Shown: piece by piece, positions 1-10,315 of the stretch
How positions within the stretch are numbered: the stretch's first letter is position 1
Layout: the number at the start of each line of letters is the position of its first letter
Source of the DNA: Berghia stephanieae
Lineage: Eukaryota > Mollusca > Gastropoda > Nudibranchia > Aeolidiidae
Length of the DNA stretch: 64,000 nucleotides
Assembly: GCA_034508935.3 (NCBI GenBank)
Contig: CM067443.1
Coordinates: forward strand, 11,876,061 to 11,940,060
Direction: 5' to 3'
Notes under the pieces: generated by a model
Seen by the model: only the letters and a program-made list of their open reading frames with translations
Database searches by the model: none
Told to the model about the DNA's origin: nothing
Translations under genes and position numbers: made by a program

Positions 1-131
1 CCAAGTTTGTTGCTGACGCACACTTTTTACTTTTTATTAAAAGATGTTTTTCTATAGATATGTGTGGTATTCTTATCAAGTACAAGTACTATTATGAGTA
101 CTACTATTAGGAGTACGAATAAAAATTGCCC

Positions 132-656
132 GTGGGTGGGGTTCCCTACCTCCACAGCGGGCAGGGAGGTACTTACCGTGTCTTCTTTCCCCTTATATCT
201 GTTTTCCAACATGCTTTCTATCTTTGTCTTGGTGTGGGATTGCTCGGTTTTGTCCCGACCCTGGCCGGAGTCCTTGACTGGGAGGGAAACAGTCAAATGC
301 ATAGTTATTGTTTTGGGAGATGATATTTTTTTCCTTGTAAATCATCTCTCTGTTATGTATTATTATATTTGTTATAGTTTATAATGTAAGCAATTGAGTG
401 TATTCCTCTGAGTGGGGGCCGTGCTTGTGTCCAGATGAAACTTATTGGTAATCTCAAACTAAGTACATTGATGGTATGCTCTTGGAATCTACATCTGATC
501 CCTATTTGTTCCCAGTTCCCCTTTGTCTTACTTTTTCTTAGATACTTTAACTGTAATTCTAGAACTTTTTACTATCCCCTTTTCTTCCTTTTTACTGGCG
601 CTGATATAACCTAAATGTGTTGCAAGCACCGTAAAACCCTTAAAAACAAACAAAAG
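132..656 (+). repeat. SINE A, full-length copy
   Basis: First of about 18 copies in the window of a roughly 525-bp repeat. It starts near GTGGGTGGGGTTCC and ends in GCGCTGATATAACCTAAATG, then CCGTAAAACCC and an A/C-rich tail. An 11-bp direct repeat AAAAATTGCCC flanks it at 121-131 and 657-667, which is the mark of LINE-driven retroposition. No pol III A or B box is seen in the head, so it is not a standard tRNA SINE. Short open frames inside it recur in every copy and are not genes. Confidence 0.85.
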
Positions 657-906
657 AAAAATTGCCCAGCACTTTCTGAGTATCAACAAGCATCGGTTTG
701 CATTCCTTGTAACAAATACAATACAATATGTTCCAGTAATCTGTCAAGGTACTGTTTTTCAAAATTACAAAAATTACAAATTTCATAAATTCTTCCTAAG
801 TTTGAAATCTTTGTTTAAAGATACCCTATGTACTTTATTTCCCCCTTGAAAATTAAATTTTAAGTACAACGTTGTAGTTTATAATTTTGTCCATTTGCTA
901 AACACA

Positions 907-1112
907 TGAAACGGACAATAGCAATTGCATGCTACCCTTTGTATAGGACACTAGTCAAATCTCAAAGTACTTTCTACCAGAACCAATCACTTCTATGTGG
1001 ACAGGGGCTCAGAAACTATTTTTCTTAATCTCGACTTTATCTAGGATTGATTCCTGTCCCTTTGCGTATGAAGCGAGTGCTCTACCAACTGAACTATTGG
1101 AACCCCCAGAAC
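907..1112 (-). repeat. SINE D (tRNA-derived), minus-strand copy
   Basis: On the minus strand the right end reads as a tRNA-like head (box A region near TAGTTCAGTTGGTAGAGCAC), followed by a body that ends in a sequence like the reverse of GAAACGGACAATAGCAA. The same family occurs at 5053, 18788, 49552 and 55607. The tRNA-like head and the recurrence support a SINE rather than a tRNA gene. Confidence 0.75.
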
Positions 1113-1159
1113 CTGAGGCAAACACGATATGAAGAAATATGAAATAAAATAAATAAAAT

Positions 1160-1385
1160 TCCCTTTGTTCATCCCATAGGGGAAATTTTTTCTCTAGGGT
1201 CTATTCCAAGGGAAGACTGAAATAAGCCAGGTATCAGCCGCAGTGCAGCACTGCAAATTGAGCTAGGGCGAGGTGACTTGCTCAAGGCCACACAGCGCAG
1301 CAGTGGGTGATCGAACTCTGTACCTTTCGGGTATGAAGCAAAGACCGTACTGCTGAGCCACCTTGTCCCATATCCAACAATGTAC
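1160..1385 (-). repeat. SINE E (tRNA-derived, MIR/Deu-like core)
   Basis: On the minus strand: a tRNA-like head (GGTGGCTCAGCAGTACGGTC), a B-box-like region, then a core whose plus strand reads GACTTGCTCAAGGCCACACA, then a tail with GGAATAGACCC. The core resembles the conserved central block of vertebrate MIR/Deu SINEs. A second copy lies at 41923-42085. It sits about 100 bp before the membrane-protein exon. Confidence 0.6.
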
Positions 1386-1485
1386 TCCCAGCAACATTTG
1401 AATTGAAGCAAAACTTACTTTTTTTTTCTTTTTTCTTTCTTTTTTTTTTTTTTTTTTTTTTTGTGTGTCCCCTCCAAAATTGTAG

Positions 1486-1600
1486 ATGACAACGGCGATC
1501 ACCATCATAAGGGTCCTAACATGAAAGCTATCTTTATTGGAGTACCAGTGCTTATCCTCGCTGTCATTGTCTCTGGTTTCCTACTCTGCTATTGTCGCAG
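1486..1600 (+). CDS. Transmembrane exon of an unrecognised type I membrane protein
   Basis: An acceptor TTGTAG precedes 1486 and a donor GTAAGA follows 1600. The exon begins in phase 1 and encodes a short polar stretch (DNGDHHHKGPN), then one hydrophobic helix (about AIFIGVPVLILAVIVSGFLL) ending in CYCR, a typical stop-transfer sequence. The next exon supplies more arginines and an acidic cytoplasmic tail. Upstream exons, and so the ectodomain, lie outside the window. The tail has features seen in sorting receptors such as sortilin, but I do not recognise the gene. Confidence 0.75.
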
Positions 1601-1716
1601 GTAAGAAGGCTGTTTTGTCTTCCCATTATAATGTTTTACAATTGTGTGTTGGATTTGTCAAACTATAAAGTTGTGACAGTTTTCATGCTATTGCTGTAGG
1701 TAGGAAGGCTGTTATA

Positions 1717-3099
1717 CGAGGGCTCGTTCAGAAATAACCGAAAAATGCCCATTGCTCAGCAACCAGTGGAGATTTTTTAATTCTGTAAACGACATGATAT
1801 TCCTTATTTCCTTACGGATATTCCCAGAAATTATGAAGTGCATCATTTTGCACAATGAATTTCTAGACGATTTTAAAGATCGCGGCCCACCTTGAAACTT
1901 GGTCAAAGGAGGAAATCAGAGCTGTCATACGTTTTTTGAACGCCAAAAGTCTGAATCCTACCGAAATTCATAAAGAACTTCAGAGTGTATATGGTGAGCA
2001 TGTTATAAGCCGTACACAAGTCTATCACTGGTGTAATTTGTTTGAAGCCGGCCATTCCGACTTGACAGACAGGGAAGGGAGAGGGCGTTCGATAACTGCG
2101 ACGTCAGAAGACAATGTGAAGCGAGTTGATGAGCTTATTCGTCAAGACAGGAGGTTGAAACTTCATGAAATCGCAAGCAGTCTTGAAATTTCGGAAACTT
2201 CTGCCCATAGAATTGTATTTGATGAACTTGGCTACAGAAAAGTCAGCGCAAGATGGGTTCCTAAGCAATTGACAGACAATCATAAAGAACAAAGATTGGA
2301 CATCTGCAGGGAACTTTTGAGAAGAAGCAAGAGCTCACGCAGGGTTCACGGGCATACTGCCAACGCCGGCGGAGACTTTCAAGGGTACGATGTGACTTTT
2401 CTTGACAGCATAGTCACCGGTGATGAGACTTGGTTGCACCATTGCACCCCAGAAACAAAGCAAGATTCGATGACATGGAAACATCTATCCTCACCTGTCG
2501 CGAAGAAATTCAAAGTCATGCGGTCAGCAAAGAAAATAATGGGAACTGTTTTCTGGGACAGTCGTGGTGTTATTCTGTTCGAAACCTTACAACCTGGAGA
2601 AACAATCAATGCTGCAAGGTACTGCCAAACTCTTGACAAGCTTAGGGAGGCCATTTGCAGAAAGCACCCAGGGCAGTTGACCAACGGGGTCATTTTTCAA
2701 CACGTCAACGCTACACCCCACACAGCACGAGTGACGCAAGGTTGGCTAGAGAAATATGGATGGGAGATTTTGCCACACCCACCACACAGTCCAGACCTCG
2801 CACCATCTGATTATCACCTCTTTGGGCCACTGAAACATGAGCTGGCAGGAAAGCGCTTTGATGTCGATGAAGAGCTTGTTGACCATGTGCGGAAATGGCT
2901 ATAAAACCTTGACGGAAATTTCTTCCGAGAGGGTATCTATTCCATGGTGCGGCGTTGGCAGAAGTGTGTCGACAGACTTGGCTGTTACGTAGAGAAATGA
3001 AGGACGAGTCAAGGTATGAACACGTGCAAGAATTTTGTTGATAGCATAAAAAACGCGGATTTTACAGGCATTTTTCGGTTAATTATGAAAGAGCCCTCG
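1717..3099 (+). mobile_element. mariner transposon, complete ends, dead
   Basis: The 1383-bp element has inverted ends beginning CGAGGGCTC and extending, with mismatches, about 33 bp (CCGAAAAATGCC at the inner part). TA target duplications sit at 1715-1716 and 3100-3101. It carries one transposase-like frame. Length, TA target site and D34D spacing place it in the mariner group of Tc1/mariner. Confidence 0.93.
1855..3000 (+). pseudogene. mariner transposase, D34D type, inactivated
   Basis: The frame runs from ATG 1855 to the usual mariner end near 3000 but has in-frame stops at codon 4 (1864) and at 2902, so only 1867-2901 is open. It has the N-terminal paired helix-turn-helix region (NPTEIHKEL ... 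TQVYHW), the linker WVPKQL, the first catalytic motif TGDETW, and the third motif SPDLAPSDYHLF. The second catalytic motif reads FQHVNATPHTA where the family has HDN, so the second aspartate is valine. The 34-residue spacing to the last aspartate is kept. With two stops and a lost catalytic residue it is a non-functional relic. Confidence 0.92.
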
Positions 3100-3967
3100 T
3101 ATATGTATTTCTAATTCCTAATACAATATTTTACAATTGTGTAGGATTTGTTAAACTATAAAGTTGTAACAGTTTTTATACTATTGTTGTATGGTAAGAA
3201 GACTGTTATATATTCCAATTCCAATCTCAAACTATAAAGCTGTCAGTTTTCATAATATTGCCGTATGGTAAGAAGGCTGTTATATATTCCAATTACAATC
3301 TCAAACTATAAAGCTGTTACAGTTTTCCTACTATTGCCGTATGGTAAGAAGATTGTTATATATTCCCATTACAATCTCAAACTATAAAGCTGTTACAGTT
3401 TTCATAATATTGCCGTATGGTAAGAAGATTGTTATATATTCCCATTACAATCTCAAACTATAAAGCTGTTACAGTTTTCATACTATTGCCGTATGGTAAG
3501 AAGATTGTTATATATTCCCATTACAATCTCAAACTATAAAGCTGTTACAGTTTTCATAATATTGCCGCATGGTAAGAAGATTGTTATATATTCCCATTAC
3601 AATCTCAAACTATAAAGCTGTTACAGTTTTCATCATGTTAAACATTCACTTATGACCTTCAAGGCCAATCTGCTATTATACTGGGTGATCTAGATACTGA
3701 ATATTCAATCTGAAGCTTAAATTAAAATTTTTTGAGTACTTTTAAATGAATGACGATAATTTCTCAACTCATTGAACCCGAACACCTACTATCTGGGATT
3801 TTCTGATTTGCTAGGTTTTCCAGTGTCCCACTGTATTCTCCCCCTGCCCCCTTAAAATTCAGATCTTCATTGGAAAGAAAGTGCAGGATTTATATTTATT
3901 ATTTAGAATGAATTTACACTATTAATAAGTCTTGATTTTATCTTTTTTTTTTTTTACAACAAAAAAG

Positions 3968-4119
3968 GCGTAATCGCAGTGCCCAGCAATACAGTATGTT
4001 ACACATCCAAGACGACTCGGATCCATTACTGGACGATGAAGACGACCCCCCTCTTGACCTGAACATTGAGTTTAGGGGAGGCAGAGACAGTTTTAGAGAT
4101 GATCCCGTCATAGATGTGG
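3968..4119 (+). CDS. Cytoplasmic-tail exon of the membrane protein
   Basis: The acceptor AAAAAAG lies before 3968 behind a long T tract; the donor GTAAGT follows 4119. The join to the previous exon restores an arginine. The exon encodes a basic start (RNRSAQQ), a tyrosine motif YSML, and an acidic di-leucine motif DDSDPLLDDEDD, followed by a mixed-charge stretch. Tyrosine and acidic di-leucine signals are known sorting motifs of receptors that cycle between Golgi and endosomes. That role is inferred from these motifs alone. Confidence 0.75.
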
Positions 4120-4615
4120 GTAAGTACAATACCCCAACCCACCCACCTCCCCCTTCCTTTGTTTTTTTTGGGTTTTTTTTCCGATTAATGCGATGTGTTA
4201 GATAAAGGTCTGAAAATGTGCGTTTGAAACAGTGCCCGACAAAGCAAGAAATAAAAATTACAAGAAAAAAAAACATCCCAAAATATCAGTCTTCCTACAC
4301 ACGTTTTCAGATCTTTATCTTACACCAATGCCTGCTCCTAATTTCTCAATGTGCTGTGTTATTTCAGTCTAGAATGGAAATATCCATTTGGGTGATTGAA
4401 TATAACTCACAGATAACGAAGCTATTAAAAAAACCTTTTGAAATACTTTACTACATTCTGTAAAATAGCTTCCAATTAAAAGTTGCATTTTGCCATATTA
4501 TTTATTTTTTAAATGTGATTATTTTCGCTTTAGTTACTCCATAAACAATGTTTTATTGACCATTTTCTTAATGCTTCAGCCACCGTTTTTTTTTCTCCTC
4601 TGAAGCTGCAAATTT

Positions 4616-4950
4616 TATGCGGGTGGTTGGATGGAGCATCACCCTTGAATCATATACCTATGATGTTCGCATGGGTGTACGATCCGATAGTGATGTCGTT
4701 TCTTCTTCTCTTTACTAGCCTATCCTGCTTCTTTGGTTTGTGATTGTATTTTTGACAGGGGATATTTTTTTTTCTGTAAATCTTCTGCCTGTTTGTTCTT
4801 GGTTATTTATAATTTAGCTTATGATATCTTTAGGTTATGATTTTGATTTACATTTGTACTATTTTTGTTAGATTGCTTGTTTCTTTGTTTCAGCGGTCTC
4901 TCATATAACCTCAATTGTGTTGGAAGAGACCTAAAGCAACAAACAAAAAA
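4616..4950 (+). repeat. SINE B, full-length copy
   Basis: A roughly 335-bp repeat starting near GGGTGGTTGGATGG and ending CTCATATAACCTCAATTGTG then GAAGAGACCTAAAGCAACAA and an A-rich tail. The 12-bp direct repeat AGCTGCAAATTT flanks it at 4604-4615 and 4951-4962. Other copies are at 11095 (+) and 40276 (-). Its 3' end resembles that of SINE A. Confidence 0.85.
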
Positions 4951-5052
4951 AGCTGCAAATTTAGTTTCAGAATGAACATATTGAGATATGTGTAAATTGG
5001 ACTTGTATTTCCTGCAATTTAGCAAATTTAACTTGTGTCTTACACAAACATT

Positions 5053-5333
5053 GGTGGTCCCGATAGCTCAGTTGGTAGAGCACTCGCTTCATATGCAAAG
5101 GGACTGAGATCAATCCTGTGTGCAGTCCAGATTTTTTGTAGACCCTTCTGTCCACCCAACAGTGATTGGGTAGCTGGATTTGTTAGATCGGGTGGAAAGT
5201 ACTTTGCGATAGACTAGCTTTTTTCATCCAAACGGTAGTAATCAAATGCTATTCATTTCACGCGATAGAAACCGGGATAAACTACGGCTCCATGAGCCTC
5301 ATAGCTCTGAAGGACTTTAAAAAAAGTTTTTTA
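5053..5333 (+). repeat. SINE D, full-length copy next to a splice acceptor
   Basis: A tRNA-like head (GGTCCCGATAGCTCAGTTGG, TAGAGCACTCGCTTC) is followed by the family body and an A/T-rich end. An 11-bp direct repeat ACACAAACATT flanks it at 5042-5052 and 5334-5344. The right edge is only about 30 bp from the acceptor of the last coding exon, so it replaced most of the upstream branch-point region. Confidence 0.85.
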
Positions 5334-5375
5334 ACACAAACATTAGTCGTCACACCGTGACTTTATCTCTTTCAG

Positions 5376-5419
5376 GTGGAAGTCAGCTGGTGATGCAAGA
5401 CAGCGGTGAAAATTGCTGA
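5376..5419 (+). CDS. Terminal coding exon of the membrane protein
   Basis: The acceptor TCTCTTTCAG ends at 5375. The exon completes a glycine codon and encodes GSQLVMQDSGENC before a TGA stop at 5417-5419. The frame is continuous with the exons at 1486 and 3968, giving a tail of about 65 residues after the membrane helix. The last residue is cysteine. Confidence 0.7.
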
Positions 5420-5713
5420 TGAAAAACATGAAGATCCTGTGATATTAACAAGACTTGCATACAAACGACTTAAGGATCTGTATGGGACCATAGTATCAAT
5501 ATGGCCTGGCCATTTTTATTTTTATAAATTGTATTGTATTGACTCGTAGTAAAAGCCTGATTGTCCTCACTCTAACGCTTAAGGTTTTGATTTTATTCTT
5601 ACCTGAATTTAGATTTTATATCGTTCTCACAAAGAAAGCTGCAATAGCGATGCAAAACTTCATTCAACTGAGATGCATGACTGATAAAGCTCTCACTGTG
5701 AAAAGATATAAAC
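5420..5713 (+). other. Probable 3' untranslated region of the membrane-protein gene
   Basis: Non-coding sequence after the stop with no repeat of the named families. AATAAA-like hexamers occur at about 6188-6197 and 6648; which one is used cannot be told. Confidence 0.4.
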
Positions 5714-5973
5714 AAAAATGAATATAACAGCTTCAAAAAAGGAGCAAAATACCAAACACGGAACGTTTCGTGCTCAAAACCCTTCTTCAGTCAACAACAA
5801 AAAAACATAAATACATTATTACTAAAAAAAAAAATAAAAACAGTTCAACGATTTTAGTAATGTAATTATGTTTTTATTGGATTTCTTTTTTTGGCTGAAG
5901 AAGGGGTTTGAGCCTGAAACGTTCTGTGCTTGGTATTTTGTTCTTTTTTTTTTAAGCTGTTATATTCATTTTT
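5714..5973. mobile_element. Foldback / MITE-like element with about 90-bp inverted arms
   Basis: The left arm starts AAAAATGAATATAACAGCTT and includes CGGAACGTTTCG and CCCTTCTTCAG. The right arm carries the complement (CTGAAGAAGGGG, GAAACGTTCTGTG, AAGCTGTTATATTCATTTTT). A half copy lies at 49293-49385. No coding content. The spacer is A/T-rich. Confidence 0.75.
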
Positions 5974-6461
5974 AAAAATTGATTTTTACAGTCCACAGCT
6001 TCAAGCAGCCTAGTATTACTTTGACTGTGAAAAGATGAATTGAAAATTTAAAAAATCTCGTGTTTCTAAGTCAAATGCCATATATTTAATTAAAGAAAAA
6101 TTATTTAGGTTATAAAGAATTAAATTGATTTCATGCCTTATATAAACTGAAGGAGATTGAAGTTGAATTAATTCTTGATATGAAAAAAAATAAATAAAAT
6201 CAGTATGTCGAAGGAGCGATTTTTATCAAAAGATTATTGTGTTATTTTTTATTTTTTTCTCCAAAATTTAATTTATGATTTTCTTTCAACAAAGCCATTA
6301 GTATTAGTAGTGCTTAGGACAATCTCGCTTTCAATGATTGGTGGGGATGGGCATGGGTGTGAGGTAATGATTTGAAAAGTGGTGTAACAACGATACACAG
6401 TGCTAATACCCCCCCCCCCCCCCCCAAGTCTATGAAAAATTTGTAGTGAGGTTTTTGTTTC

Positions 6462-6640
6462 ACGTATTTGACCGGTTAATTGCCATGCACTGGAAACACA
6501 TGTATTTAAAAATTTGGCCAGAAGACTCGTCTGTGAAATATCAAATCGATTTAAATGGCTGCCATATTGGCAAAAATTCTCAAACCTGAGACTTGGCTTG
6601 AGAATAAGTCGAATTTCTGTCTTTGCTGTCATGGTAAATG
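6462..6640. repeat. Old dispersed repeat, copy 1
   Basis: It contains CCAGAAGACTCGTC and AATTCTCAAACCTG GGAC-like blocks also found, diverged, at about 39700-39840. Family and function are unknown. A 17-base C tract lies just upstream at about 6409-6425. Confidence 0.45.
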
Positions 6641-7647
6641 GTTGTTAAATAAAGAGAGAAAGTTTTTTTTCTCCACATGCTTATCTAGCATTGTACTTTA
6701 CACCTCTTTTCAGATTTTTATTTCAACACTTGTTCATTTCTATGTTTTTAAAAAAATGGAAAAGCAAAAACTGTACTCATAATATTAGATTTTGTCTTTC
6801 ACATCAAGACAATATCTCGGATGCTTGTATCAAATTTTGGTAAATATATTGTGTTAAAACATCGCCATCGTTGTTCTATATCATTATCTTCACCATCATT
6901 ATCATTATCGTCATCATCATTAATGTGATTGCTACTTTGCTACGTTTTCTCAAGATTGTCTGTATAACCTTACTGTATCCCAGATCAAACGAGATTATTA
7001 AAAGCTTTATATTACTGCTCGAATCAAAGGAAAACAGAAATTGAAACAATATATTACATACTGAGGAAAATGTTTCTTCAATGATTTAGACGTTGCCTGT
7101 GGTCTGTTATTTTTAAAATATTTTTATTTTTGTACAACTGCTTGCAACTGATGATTTATTTTTCAGTCAACTAAAATAATGGAAGCCACTAACACACCAA
7201 GCTTCATTTAATTACATTAATTAAAAAGAATTGCGCAAGAACAATAATCCTTAAAAATTGAGAAAAGCTTTTAACTCGATTAAATTTTTTTTCTGATTAA
7301 ATTTTTTTTCTGATTATAGATTACATGCTTTGAAGTTGGTATTTGATATAGGAAGTCATCAGGGGGAAAAAAAATCAGTTTTAAAATAGGCTGTTGATTC
7401 CTCTTTCAAATGCATTCAGGCAGATATGCCCTTTAGAGACATTTTGGAGGGGATAAAAATGATATGAATGAAACCAGCCCCTCATACTGGTCTAGGCTTT
7501 GGTTGTGATGGCATTACATACTAATGCAGTTTGGAATTTATTATGATAGAGTCTTGTTGTAAGATACAGACCACAATTGATTTCCTTTAATATTATAATG
7601 AAACATATTCTGTTTTTTCCTTTAATTTCATTGAAAGAAGAGCTGAT
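6641..7647. other. Intergenic stretch, nothing recognised
   Basis: AT-rich single-copy-looking DNA with short open frames only. I see no exon, RNA gene or named repeat. Confidence 0.5.
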
Positions 7648-7693
7648 ATATTATATATATATATATAAAATATATATATATAATATATAATAA

Positions 7694-7751
<58 letters not shown>

Positions 7752-7914
7752 TTACTTATATCATATATATATTATCTTGATTCATACTATTTCCATTATA
7801 TCATTATGTAAATTATGTCAGCTTTTATATTCATGATGAGTTTGTTATTAATCATTGTTTCTTTATTATGTTTTATTATTATCATTTATGTATTATTATT
7901 ATTTACTATTTATA

Positions 7915-7988
<74 letters not shown>

Positions 7989-8040
7989 TATTATTATTAT
8001 TATTAATATTATTATATTATATTATATATTATTATTATTA

Positions 8041-8098
<58 letters not shown>

Positions 8099-8115
8099 GT
8101 ATTATTACTATTTAT

Positions 8116-8179
<64 letters not shown>

Positions 8180-8190
8180 TAATTATAGTA

Positions 8191-8232
<42 letters not shown>

Positions 8233-8235
8233 CAT
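7648..8235. repeat. (AT)n and (ATT)n microsatellites
   Basis: An (AT)n tract at about 7648-7770 is followed by three long (ATT)n blocks between 7915 and 8235. Reading frames through these (poly-Ile, poly-Leu, poly-Tyr) are artefacts of the trinucleotide. Confidence 0.97.
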
Positions 8236-8649
8236 TATCGTCATTATCATTATCATGTTACTGTCATTGTTATAAACTACTACATACCTATCAAGAACTA
8301 TAGTGAAAACCAGTTAAACTGAAATCAGATAAACCAAAATAATAATTCTAAATCCGGTCATTTTGTATTTTCTCGACAATCTGAAAGTGCTAACAACCTC
8401 CTTATTCAGCAAAACTGCCCCCTTGTTTTGAGATTTACTCAAAATAAAGTAATGCGTAAAACGCTGAGTCAGCAATTTAACCAGGTCACCACCGGATGGA
8501 AAAACATGAAAACCTTTTTTTTTTGAAGGTTTGAGAGTATCTAATTTTAAGCAAAAAAAAATATGTTGATGTATGTATACAAGCAACAGACATATATTGT
8601 TTTTTGAAGTATACCATAGCCACCTCCCTTCCACTCCCTTAATATTATG

Positions 8650-8658
8650 ATTATTATT

Positions 8659-8715
<57 letters not shown>

Positions 8716-8719
8716 GATA

Positions 8720-8779
<60 letters not shown>

Positions 8780-8830
8780 AATTATTATTATTATTAAAAT
8801 TATTAAAGATATTATTATTATCAATACTAT
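8650..8830. repeat. (ATG)n then (ATT)n microsatellite
   Basis: About 20 ATG/GAT units at 8657-8712 pass into ATT units at 8723-8830. No gene. Confidence 0.97.
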
Positions 8831-8835
8831 TATTT

Positions 8836-9425
8836 ATTATTATAATTAGCTCAGTGATGACAAACCAATTGTGATATGCATCCTTGTTTTTCTCACAAAT
8901 AATATTGGCTCTCAATTGTAAATATGATTCAATTAAAATTTATATTATATTGAAGTTCCGTTGTCACAGTTGAAATTTAAATTGTTTCTATAATAATATA
9001 ATATTGTTTCTATAATAATATAATATATGCCTTGTAAAACCACACATGTTTCGATGTTGAACTTTGGATTCGTTGGAAGAGTCCATCAATGCCCCTCAGG
9101 GTAAAATGGGTCCGTAACTGTTTTCTTCCTTCTTCTCATGTTTGTTCAAGTTTAGAATGCATGTATTGATGTATAGATATTGTTACACCCCTTTGTTGAA
9201 TGTTATTGTTCGCTGATGAGATTTTATATATTAAAAAAAAAAAAAAGAAAAGAAAGACTAATATAAAAGTAAAAGAGAAAATAATAAAACCTATGTGTCA
9301 ACATAATGGAGGGATAATAATTTGATTGGATAAGATATCAAAGAAAGTTAATTAAGCATAATAGTGACTTAGTGCATTAATCTCCCCCACCCCCCGCAAA
9401 AAAATAATAATTTAAAAATGAATTA
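8836..9425. other. Intergenic stretch, nothing recognised
   Basis: AT-rich DNA with a small 21-bp direct repeat (GTTTCTATAATAATATAATA) at about 8985-9026. No coding or repeat family recognised. Confidence 0.5.
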
Positions 9426-9429
9426 AAAT

Positions 9430-9965
9430 GACAAACTCGTACACACAGACATACACATACACACAAATCCACATACAAACATGCCCCCTCACAAGAGTAG
9501 CAGCTTCTAATGGTGCTCACACTACTATATGTTATGACGATTGACCCAATCCGCAAATTCCTTACCGTACTCGTGCATCGTCGTATGGAAAAACCACCTG
9601 GAAACTTAGTCACAACACATCGTTCATCTAGATGCTCTACGGTTTCGGGTTCTTTCCCACATCGGGTACATGTTGAACAGATGGAAGGTCCCCACTGATG
9701 AAGCGATTTTGCCACTAGGCAGGTTCTCGACGAAGCCGATTCGCTACTACCCAGTGTCTTCTCTTACTGGTGGAGAAGCCTGGCAAACTTCTCACCTAGT
9801 TTCGAGGAGTCTATGTCCCCGCCCCCTCGAGGGATTGAATTTGTCCAAACCGACTTCCATCTTGTATATGCATCTCTCTCCGTAGTCGGGGAATCTGCGT
9901 ACAAGGGTTGCCAGGACTTATTTCAGCTTGAAACGGGGGCACCCTCCATTATGCGCATGAGAGGG
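9430..9965 (-). mobile_element. Non-LTR retrotransposon-like 3' fragment (C2HC motif)
   Basis: On the minus strand a remnant frame encodes CSTCTRCGKEPETVEHLDERC, a C-x2-C ... H-x4-C pattern like the C-terminal zinc knuckle of many LINE reverse-transcriptase proteins. The same DNA family occurs on the plus strand in 57.15-58.84 kb. No reverse-transcriptase core is present, so the clade cannot be named, and it could belong to another element type. Confidence 0.5.
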
Positions 9966-10161
9966 GTATCCCCATCCAAGAGTGAAAACACAAGCACACA
10001 TACACATTACTATCAGAAATTGTATATTTTGATATAAGATCTGAACATCCAACAGACCCCTATTAATCTCAGTACCCAAAGAGATCTTCTGTAATTTTAT
10101 GTTTTCTCTCATCAACGATGCAAAAGGCGCTTACTTTGATGTTTATGTTATTAATTCATCT

Positions 10162-10315
10162 GCGGCTATGTGGTCTAGTGGTATGACTCTTGCTTTTGGA
10201 TCGGAAGGTCCTGGTTTCGAGCCTCACTCGGCGCATAGTTGAGTCCTTGGAAAAGGCTCTTTACTCACATTCTCTCACCGTACTCAGGTGTAAAATGAGT
10301 ACCTGGCCATGCCAT
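10162..10315 (+). repeat. SINE C, 5' part only
   Basis: A tRNA-like head (GCGGCTATGTGGTCTAGTGG box A, GGTTTCGAGCCTC box B) is followed by GGCTCTTTACTCACATTCTC. The 3' tail seen in other copies is missing. Other copies are at 23032, 50937 and 56441 and, on the minus strand, at 54592. Confidence 0.8.

Larger units (their letters stand above)
1575..3640 (+). repeat. 76-bp minisatellite copying an exon 3' end and its splice donor; split by mariner
   Basis: Units at 3153, 3229, 3303, 3379, 3455, 3531 and 3607 are spaced 74-76 bp. Each contains TATTGCCGTATGGTAAGAAG, matching the true exon/intron junction CTATTGTCGCAGGTAAGAAG at 1590-1609, and the rest of the unit matches the start of the intron. 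Two longer, more diverged units (real junction to about 1674, and 1675-1715 continued at 3101) carry about 24 extra bases. The array therefore grew from the junction itself, and each unit repeats a strong 5' splice site consensus. The mariner at 1717-3099 landed in the second unit. Confidence 0.85.

Noticed and set aside
3153-3640. CRISPR array
   Set aside because: Units are contiguous 76-bp repeats without unique spacers, in eukaryotic intron DNA.
5053-5130. tRNA gene
   Set aside because: The head has box A and B but poor stem pairing and is followed by a conserved SINE body with target repeats. The same holds for SINE C, E and F heads.
7815-8322. Open frames of poly-Ile, poly-Leu or poly-Tyr; likewise 8547-8915, 47520-47821 upstream part, 52577-53312 and 55862-56272
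   Set aside because: They are translations of ATT, ATG, AAT, CAT and GA microsatellites without any other protein feature.
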